Part shown: piece after piece, positions 57,911-64,000 of the stretch
Layout: every line of letters begins with the position of its first letter
Numbering within the stretch: position 1 is the stretch's first letter
Source: Mesobacillus jeotgali
Lineage (GTDB): Bacteria; Bacillota; Bacilli; Bacillales; Cytobacillaceae
Reading direction: 5' to 3'
Assembly (NCBI RefSeq): GCF_031759225.1
Contig: NZ_CP134494.1
Location: 166,001-230,000, forward strand
Length of the DNA: 64,000 nucleotides
Notes under the pieces: model-generated
Databases searched by the model: none
The model's input: only the letters and a program-made list of their open reading frames with translations
What the model was told of the DNA's origin: nothing
Position numbers and translations under genes: made by a program

Positions 57911-59641
57911 TTATGGATTCAACGGATTGTCGCCGTTGTGAGGATCCATAGGGTTATTGTTTCTGTTCTGGTTCGGGTTGTTCAAGTTTGGCGGCGTGCC
58001 AGGGTTATGATTCTGGTTCGGATTGTTTAAGTTTGGCGGTGTGCCAGGATTTTGGTTCAGATTGTTCAAGTTTGGCGGTGTAGCAGGGTTCTGGTTGACC
58101 GGGTTGTTCTTTTTCATTTTCTGCTGCTGGACCGCTGCTTGGTCAATGCTGGTTTTTTCGATTTTCTCGTCGAACTTGGTCAGGTATTTTGAAGCGAAAT
58201 TTTTGCCTCCAAGTCCAAATGCAAGTCCGAATGCGAGCGCCAATCCACCAAGGGTAAGGATGAAGGCTGCGTTCACGATGGCAGGTGCGACACCAAGCTG
58301 GTCAAGTGCCATGAAGACAGCGATGGTAATGATCGCATATTTTGCGACAGTTGCCAGCACATTTGATGAATCACCCTGCAGGATGCTGCTGAGTACTTTC
58401 TTCGCAAGACCGCCGAGCCATAGGCCGACACCAAGGATGACAATCGCGGCAATGACATGTGGAAGATATGCGATTACACCACGTGCAAGGTCGACGAAGA
58501 AATCAAGTTTTACGACATTCAGTGCTTCGGCTACAAACAAGAGGACAACGATGACCTGGACGATATAGCCGACGATTTCTGATAAGCTTAATGAGTTTGG
58601 ACGGTTAGCATTGCTGCCTAGTCCCACTCCTTTAAAATAAGAATCGAAACCAATTCTTTTTAACAAATCAGCTGTGAATTTCTTCAGCCATTTTCCCAGC
58701 CACAGGCCAATCATGACAAGAATGATGGCAACGACGATATTCGGAATCATCGTCAGGATATCATTCAGCATCGCGATAGCGGGCTCGGAAATTCCTTCGA
58801 CATCAAGGCGTTCAAGTGCAGCGATGACTGTTGGAATCAAAATCAATACGAAAGCAATCGTGCCAATCACTCGTGAAAGGCTTGTGCCTTCAAATAGTCG
58901 GGATAAGCCGAAACGCTGTACTAGTTTTTCCGTGCCAATGCTTTGCAAAAAGTTCGTCAGGATATCGCGGACGATTTTAGCGACAAAGTAGCCTATTAAA
59001 AGAATCAGTGCAGCACCGAATAGTTTAGGAATGAAGGAAAGGATTCCTGCAATCATGCTTTCAAATGGCTCTGAAACGCCGCGCAGATTAAGGGCTGACA
59101 GTACGGCCGGCAATGCCATCAGCAATACGAGATAGAAGACGATATTCGCAACCGTGTCTACCGCATTTGTTGTCTGCTGGTTGTCGACCGTAAGCTTGTA
59201 CTTGCTTAGTTTTTCATGGACACCGAGCGTCTTGCCGCCTTTTTGGATCAGGAACTTCAGGCCTGATGCAATCAGCCAGGCAAATAACAGGATCAATCCG
59301 GCTTTCAGGATGTTAGGGATCGCTGCGGCAATCGTTGAGAACATTCCGATCAGCGGCTCAGTCAAAACATATAAATCTAAGATATTCAGGAACATGATGA
59401 AGACAAATACTAGAATTAAAATATAGACTATCTTACTGATGATTTTCTCCGCTGAATACTTCTTATTGTTCATGTTAGAAAAAAGCTTGTTATCGAGGCT
59501 GGTTTTCTGAAGCCCCTTGTACACAGCTTTTTCAATCAATTTTGCGACAAGCCATCCCACAAGCAGGACCGCAAGTGCAATCAGCACATTTGGCAGTTTG
59601 CCAAGAATGCTGTCCCAGCCATTGTAAAAATTATTGTTCAA
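57911..59641 (-). CDS. Membrane protein with repeated conserved TM-helix domains (mechanosensitive channel type)
   Basis: 576 residues. About ten hydrophobic helices are arranged in repeats of the form IPNILKAGLILLFAWLIASGL, IPKLFGAALILLIGYFVAKIV, IPNIVVAIILVMIGLWLGKWL and LPHVIAAIVILGVGLWLGGLA, the conserved TM-helix domain found in MscS-related proteins. A glycine-rich helix GGLALAFGLAFGLGG resembles the MscS pore helix. The last 65 residues are Asn/Pro-rich, with repeats of NPGTPPNLNNPNQN. AAGGAG is 8 nt before TTG 59641; GTG 59650 overlaps that site. Confidence 0.78.
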   Translation of the reverse strand: MNNNFYNGWDSILGKLPNVLIALAVLLVGWLVAKLIEKAVYKGLQKTSLDNKLFSNMNNKKYSAEKIISKIVYILILVFVFIMFLNILDLYVLTEPLIGMFSTIAAAIPNILKAGLILLFAWLIASGLKFLIQKGGKTLGVHEKLSKYKLTVDNQQTTNAVDTVANIVFYLVLLMALPAVLSALNLRGVSEPFESMIAGILSFIPKLFGAALILLIGYFVAKIVRDILTNFLQSIGTEKLVQRFGLSRLFEGTSLSRVIGTIAFVLILIPTVIAALERLDVEGISEPAIAMLNDILTMIPNIVVAIILVMIGLWLGKWLKKFTADLLKRIGFDSYFKGVGLGSNANRPNSLSLSEIVGYIVQVIVVLLFVAEALNVVKLDFFVDLARGVIAYLPHVIAAIVILGVGLWLGGLAKKVLSSILQGDSSNVLATVAKYAIITIAVFMALDQLGVAPAIVNAAFILTLGGLALAFGLAFGLGGKNFASKYLTKFDEKIEKTSIDQAAVQQQKMKKNNPVNQNPATPPNLNNLNQNPGTPPNLNNPNQNHNPGTPPNLNNPNQNRNNNPMDPHNGDNPLNP

Positions 59642-59650
59642 ACTTCTCAC

Positions 59651-59965
59651 TCCTTATTTTAATTGGACCTTCATGGTGTTCTGCGAATGTTCAGGATAAG
59701 ACCAAGAAGAGTTGCAGCTATACTTGTAAAAAGGTCCTAGTTAGCTAGCAAGCATACTTTAATCTACCCATTTGTTGCTGTTATAAACAAAGGGGAGTGT
59801 TGTTCCAATAGCAATATTATTGTTGAGTGAGTGAGAGAGGGTTTAGGTAGAATATGGATGTGAATTGATAGAAGGAGGGTTGTTTTAGAGGCAGACAGGT
59901 TAGTAGTTTGATCAGTGTGCAGCATGGAAAAAAAAAAACGGGCGCTGGGCCCGTTTTCTTCTATA
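59651..59965. other. 315-bp gap between channel gene and dedA-type gene
   Basis: Promoter region of the channel gene and, at 59928-59960, a hairpin with A-run that ends the DedA gene on the minus strand (ACGGGC paired with GCCCGT). Nothing else recognised. Confidence 0.5.
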
Positions 59966-60544
59966 CTAAGCTTTCTTGGATCTCTTCAAATACATGTAAA
60001 CCAAATATCCGGCAATCATGACGACACCAAGGACGATTGTCAGCATCGCGAAGTTTTCCTCGATGAATGGCATGGCCTTGTCGCCTAGTGCGACGATGAT
60101 GGCTGCTTCAAGAAAGAAACGTGCACCGCGGCCGATGATTGACCAGATAATGAGTGTCGGAATCCTAACGTTGGAGATTCCTGAAAAAATCGTGAAGACT
60201 TTGTATGGGATAGGTGTAAAGCCAGCAATGAGGATGGCCATTGCACCGTATTTTTCAAAATAGCGTTCGACCAGGACAATTTTCTCTTCTTTTATAAAAT
60301 ATCGCAGGATTGGACGGCCGACTTTTTTACCGATATACCAGCCAAGCAGGGCGCCGAGTACGGAACCTGCCGTTGTGATGAAGGCGTACCAGAGGGCCTT
60401 GTCAGGATTGGCAATACCCATTGGAATCATCAAAACATCGGGAGGAATCGGGAAAAAGGAAGATTCCAGGAAAGACACGAAGAATAATCCCCATGAACCA
60501 AATTCAAGCAGCCATTCTTCAATCGCGTGGATCCATTCAGACAT
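59966..60544 (-). CDS. DedA family membrane protein
   Basis: 192 residues with four or five hydrophobic helices and the DedA/VTT signature: FFPIPPDVLMIPMG near residue 31, GSVLGALLGWYIGKKVGR near 61, and FTPIPYKVFTIFSG near 108. DedA/YqaA-type proteins are phospholipid scramblases or flippases in several bacteria; the substrate here is unknown. AAGGAGAT precedes the ATG, and a GC hairpin with U-run follows the stop. Monocistronic. Confidence 0.85.
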   Translation of the reverse strand: MSEWIHAIEEWLLEFGSWGLFFVSFLESSFFPIPPDVLMIPMGIANPDKALWYAFITTAGSVLGALLGWYIGKKVGRPILRYFIKEEKIVLVERYFEKYGAMAILIAGFTPIPYKVFTIFSGISNVRIPTLIIWSIIGRGARFFLEAAIIVALGDKAMPFIEENFAMLTIVLGVVMIAGYLVYMYLKRSKKA

Positions 60545-60778
60545 GAAACAGTATCTCCTTTGAGTTGTTATAGTATGTCTTGCAAAATAAACCTAGTTAG
60601 AAGTATACCATTTTTACTTCTGTTAGAGCCAACTATTTCAGCAAAGAGAGATTAACTGTGGCTTCATGTTTTATTTCATCAGGCAGGTTTGTTTATATGG
60701 AATTAAGGCACCCATTCTTTAATTTGAGGTTGAAAGTGGTAATCTATAAAAGGAATGTATTAAAAGAGGGAGTTGTTT

Positions 60779-61642
60779 ATGGAATACATACTGTATTTGC
60801 TCCTGGGCGGATTGATCAGTGTCCTTTCAGGATTTTTCGGAGTAGGCGGAGGCTTTATCCTGACGCCGATTTTACTGTTGTTAGGCTTTTCGCCGCTTGA
60901 GGCAATCACAACCAGCTTATTTTTCACGGTGGGTACTTCGATTTCTGGGATTACCGCGCATATTCGCATGAAAAATATCCTCTGGAAAGAGGGGCTGACC
61001 ATGGGGCTGAGCGGAATTGCCGCGACACAGCTGGCACGGCCGCTGGTTTATGCCCTGGAGGCGCGGGGCTGGGATGATATTGTCATTCCGTTCCTCTATA
61101 TTGTGCTGCTTGCTTATTTTGCGATAAAGATGATTCGCCAGGGAAGGAAGAAGGATGAGGAAATCGCTGCACCAGCCGATTTTTCGCTGCCAAAGCTGTT
61201 GGCTGTTGGCTTCCTCGGAGGCTTCGTCTCGGCAACGCTCGGAGTGGGAGGAGGCTTCATCATCGTTCCGCTGATCATTACATCGCTCGGCTTCAATCCG
61301 AAAAAGGCAGTCGGAACGAGTCTGTTTGCGGTGCTGCTCATTGTCTCAGTAGGGTTCATATCCTATGCGGTCGATACGGATATCAATTACTTCATTGGTC
61401 TAATGCTGATTGCCGGTGCACTAGTCGGCTCCCAGTTCGGCGCAAGAATGACTTCCTATTTTGAAAACAAGGAAATGAACGCGATGCTTGGGATCCTTTA
61501 TCTTGTCACGCTGGCAGGAGCGGTCCTGAAGCTTTTTGACCTGAATAAAACAGGCCTGGTGATCATGGGGATGTTCATACTGTACTTTTTTACAATGTCC
61601 ATTCGTAAAATAAAGACAGAAAAGGCAAAGAAAAAAGGCTGA
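60779..61642 (+). CDS. TSUP (TauE/SafE) family sulfite/organic anion exporter
   Basis: 287 residues with about eight hydrophobic helices in two repeats, each with the TSUP glycine motif: GFFGVGGGFILTP near residue 20 and ATLGVGGGFIIVP near 155. The family moves sulfur-containing or carboxylate anions across the membrane. GAGGGAG lies 8 nt before ATG 60779, so the TTG at 60773 is not needed. Its stop overlaps a terminator. Confidence 0.85.
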   Translation: MEYILYLLLGGLISVLSGFFGVGGGFILTPILLLLGFSPLEAITTSLFFTVGTSISGITAHIRMKNILWKEGLTMGLSGIAATQLARPLVYALEARGWDDIVIPFLYIVLLAYFAIKMIRQGRKKDEEIAAPADFSLPKLLAVGFLGGFVSATLGVGGGFIIVPLIITSLGFNPKKAVGTSLFAVLLIVSVGFISYAVDTDINYFIGLMLIAGALVGSQFGARMTSYFENKEMNAMLGILYLVTLAGAVLKLFDLNKTGLVIMGMFILYFFTMSIRKIKTEKAKKKG

Positions 61643-61655
61643 CTCAGCCTTTTTT
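61630..61655. terminator. Bidirectional terminator between TSUP and GNAT genes
   Basis: AAAAAAGGCTGA pairs with TCAGCCTTTTTT, suited to both converging genes. Confidence 0.85.
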
Positions 61656-61659
61656 CTAT

Positions 61660-62517
61660 TTATGCCTCAGAGGTGACTGGGTGCTTGATGAAAGGAGGAA
61701 TCTCGAGTCCGGGACTCTTTCTGACAAAAAATGCACCATTTCTTTTAAATGGCTCCTGTTGATATGGGATATCACCTTGATCCGGTGTAAAGTGGAATTG
61801 AATGGTATCTGTATCTCCAAAGGAAGAAATAATGTCGTTCATGTTTACAGGGGCGGTGCAGATCACGTCATACAGTTGGACGGTCCTGTATTCTCTTATG
61901 AAAATTAAAATAGCGTCTGCTTCTGCAAGGTAGTATAGGTGGTCGTTATATACATTAAGGATATGGTACATTGTGATCCCGGCAGAATTGGCAGTCGCAA
62001 AGGCATTGGAAACTGGGACTCTGGTATAGATAAATTTTTCAATCATCTCAAGGTCCTCAGGAATTCTTAATTTCCTTAATGGCAGCGGATCAGTCCCCGT
62101 CAAAGTTTTCGTCGAGTATTGATGTTCCTCAACTTGTTCAAATCCAAATTTCGGATAAAAATTCAGCGCGCTGTCGTTGGCGAACAAGTACATTAAGTCA
62201 TACTTTCCTTCGTATTCATCCAGAACATGGTTCATCAAGCAGGCTGACAGGCCTTTGTTCCGATACCGCGGATGGGTCATGACGGTGCCGATTTGCAGGG
62301 CTTTATGGCTTTTTCCCTCGATAACCAAATCAAGCTCGTTGACCGATACATTGGCGATAATTTGGTCGCCGTCTGCATAGGAATACGGGATGTACCTTTC
62401 TCCCCAATATCCGCGCTCATGCCAGCTCGTGAAATCAAGGCCGAAAATGTCGGCGGCAAGCTGGATAAAACTTTTTCTCAAAACTTCATTCTCACGGTAA
62501 TGGCTTACTAGCATCAT
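61660..62517 (-). CDS. GNAT family N-acetyltransferase
   Basis: 285 residues. The acetyl-CoA motif QIGTVMTHPRYRNKGLSACL is near residue 76 and LFANDSALNFYPKFGFEQ near 110. The C-terminal 140 residues form a second, diverged domain, as in Eis-like two-domain acetyltransferases. Target unknown. Its start overlaps the rodA stop by 4 bp, so it is made from the rodA transcript; a link to envelope work is possible but not shown. Confidence 0.8.
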   Translation of the reverse strand: MMLVSHYRENEVLRKSFIQLAADIFGLDFTSWHERGYWGERYIPYSYADGDQIIANVSVNELDLVIEGKSHKALQIGTVMTHPRYRNKGLSACLMNHVLDEYEGKYDLMYLFANDSALNFYPKFGFEQVEEHQYSTKTLTGTDPLPLRKLRIPEDLEMIEKFIYTRVPVSNAFATANSAGITMYHILNVYNDHLYYLAEADAILIFIREYRTVQLYDVICTAPVNMNDIISSFGDTDTIQFHFTPDQGDIPYQQEPFKRNGAFFVRKSPGLEIPPFIKHPVTSEA

Positions 62518-63701
62518 ATATCAAAACTCCTGTCTCTCGAGGCAAACATATAGGTTTTATGATGGAATCGGATGCCATATATCAGCCCCATCGCGAGCAT
62601 ATTGCCCATAAGCGAGCTTCCGCCATAACTGATGAATGGCAGCGGGATGCCGGTAATCGGCAGCAGCTGGATCGTCATCCCGACATTCTGGAAAACATGG
62701 AAGGTGACCATGCTGATGACTCCCGCGCTGATGTAGGTATTGAATGGGTCATTTGTATCCAGGGCAGTCTTGGTCAGATGGTAGATTAGCAGGAAGTACA
62801 GGCTGATGACAAAACTGCCGCCCACAAAGCCGAATTCCTCGCCAATCACACTGAAAATAAAGTCTGTATGGCTTTCGGGAATATAGACCTCACTGCCATT
62901 GATCCCTTTTCCAGTCAACATGCCTGATCCAATTGCACTGAGGGATTTTAATAGATGATAACCGTATTCCGGGTAGCTATCAGGATCAAGCCAGGCATAA
63001 ATGCGCCCAAACTGGTACGTTTTTACCCCTAAATATTTTTTCAGGAGCTCAGGCTTCCAGATGACGAGATACAGAATGCCGGCTCCAAATGCAGCCCCGC
63101 CGCCATAGAGCGGAAGGATGATTTTCCATGTGATGCCTGAAACAAGGATGATCCCGGTGAAAATGGCAAGCACGACGAGAGAGGTGCCCAGGTCAGGCTG
63201 GAGCATGATCATTCCAAGTGGCAAGGCGGTTATGAAACCAAGCTTGATGAAAAGCAGGAAATCTGTTTGAAGCGTCTTTACCGAATGTTTTTTATGATGG
63301 GCATAGATCGTGCTGCTAAGGGCAAGAATCAAGAAGACCTTCATGAATTCTGAGGGCTGGATCGAACCGAATGGCTCGATGAAGAACCAGCTTTTGGCCC
63401 CGTTTCGTTCTTCGGCGATACTGGCTGGAGCGAAAAACAGGAAGACAAGCAGGAACACCCCGAACCCGTACAAATACCATGAAAGTTTGCGGTATTGTTC
63501 ACTGTCGAACATCATCACAACAGCGATGATCCCAGATCCGACGACATACCAGAATATTTGCTTGTATAAAAAATTCTGACCGACATACTGCCCTGTCTTT
63601 TGTGCGCTGTATATGGCGACGCAGCTGGTCAGAAAAAACAGCATTAAGAGGAGCGTCAACGTCCAATCAAATCTATCGAATTTTTTAATCGATTTCTCCA
63701 T
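62514..63701 (-). CDS. rodA: RodA/FtsW/SpoVE (SEDS) family peptidoglycan polymerase
   Basis: 395 residues with about ten membrane helices. SEDS landmarks: GAKSWFFIEPFGSIQPSEFMK near residue 101, QPDLGTSLV near 166 (with the conserved Asp), and TGIPLPFISYGGSSL near 354. These enzymes polymerise lipid II with a partner class B PBP. The long loop (YHLLKSLSAIGSGMLTGKG) fits the RodA subgroup better than FtsW. No PBP gene is adjacent. It overlaps the acetyltransferase gene. Confidence 0.88.
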   Translation of the reverse strand: MEKSIKKFDRFDWTLTLLLMLFFLTSCVAIYSAQKTGQYVGQNFLYKQIFWYVVGSGIIAVVMMFDSEQYRKLSWYLYGFGVFLLVFLFFAPASIAEERNGAKSWFFIEPFGSIQPSEFMKVFLILALSSTIYAHHKKHSVKTLQTDFLLFIKLGFITALPLGMIMLQPDLGTSLVVLAIFTGIILVSGITWKIILPLYGGGAAFGAGILYLVIWKPELLKKYLGVKTYQFGRIYAWLDPDSYPEYGYHLLKSLSAIGSGMLTGKGINGSEVYIPESHTDFIFSVIGEEFGFVGGSFVISLYFLLIYHLTKTALDTNDPFNTYISAGVISMVTFHVFQNVGMTIQLLPITGIPLPFISYGGSSLMGNMLAMGLIYGIRFHHKTYMFASRDRSFDI

Positions 63702-64000
63702 TTGCTACACCCTGTCCCATTCATTATTCCGGTGAATTTTGCTGCTTGCAGTTAGTTCTCGGGCTCACTGATCGGCAGTCTTACCATTTTATGCTAACGT
63801 AAAAGGATGATTCTTACAATCCCTGCCAAGGTAAGATATTCCTGTACCTATTAGACGATTTAATAGGCGGGTTAGTTTCTGATCAAAGCTGGATTCTTTT
63901 CGCGGAAAAGGTCGATAATAATTATGTTTTTGAAGAGTCAGAATAAGATATTTTCTGCCGTTTTTGTTAGAATGGAAGAAGTGTTATTTGTACGGAGCCG
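63702..64000. other. End of window, no gene recognised
   Basis: 299 bp upstream of rodA. Some A/T-rich stretches may hold promoters for rodA and for a gene beyond the window; I see no open frame, RNA or repeat. Confidence 0.5.

Overview
The window is a chromosomal segment of a Bacillaceae endospore former. The order ybaK-like, cwlD, salA, gerD, kbaA, pdaB, rRNA operon, tRNA cluster, sigW, rsiW, cdaA, cdaR, glmM, glmS follows the Bacillus subtilis ybaK-glmS region as I remember it, with an arginase gene (rocF) placed before sigW. Gene-level similarity and the 16S gene support Bacillaceae (a Bacillus/Mesobacillus-type organism); I cannot fix the species.

Layout. 1-5.2 kb, mostly minus strand: a VOC protein, a diverged QueA paralogue overlapping an SDR oxidoreductase, an acidic protein of unknown role, a 52-bp tandem repeat array, and an endonuclease I / intracellular subtilisin pair. 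5.4-10.6 kb: sporulation and germination genes (DUF2521, cwlD, salA, gerD with a probable SigG promoter, kbaA, pdaB) and a small conserved protein. 10.6-17.3 kb: tandem rrn promoters, 16S-23S-5S, ten tRNA genes, a tRNA-Lys fragment and a terminator. 17.4-18.2 kb: sixteen copies of a 52-bp repeat. 18.4-27.2 kb: rocF, a Spo0E-like protein, sigW-rsiW with an autoregulatory SigW-type promoter, cdaA-cdaR-glmM (c-di-AMP synthesis, its regulator, and phosphoglucosamine mutase), then the glmS ribozyme and glmS.

The main feature is a complete Tn7-like transposon at 27188-48507 (21.3 kb) in the classical attTn7 position. The centre of its 5-bp target duplication (CCAGT) lies 25 bp past the glmS stop. 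The glmS-proximal (right) end has four abutting 20-bp TnsB-type sites; the left end has three spaced ones. The insertion splits the glmS terminator, which now lies 21 kb away, and the right end carries its own terminator. Cargo at the right: a small beta-flower-like protein, a three-gene ABC-three-component (ABC-3C)-type defence system (nuclease-like effector, middle component, zinc-hook ATPase), and an MFS/ArsR pair. The core is tnsA-tnsB-tnsC-tniQ1 plus a second tniQ split by a 3.28-kb four-gene DDE/AAA insertion element (41455-44732, 7-bp duplication); removing the element restores the frame. Cargo at the left: a small membrane protein, a DUF2441-like protein and a DUF6602-like protein with a nuclease-type motif. 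No cas genes are present.

48.5-64 kb is ordinary chromosome: a 51-bp repeat array, a NERD protein, secreted CocE-like hydrolase and M14 carboxypeptidase, a small protein, a cold-shock protein, a possible small RNA, a membrane sensor kinase, an mtnK/class II aldolase pair (sugar salvage), a TM-helix-repeat channel protein, DedA and TSUP membrane proteins, a GNAT acetyltransferase and a RodA-type SEDS protein.
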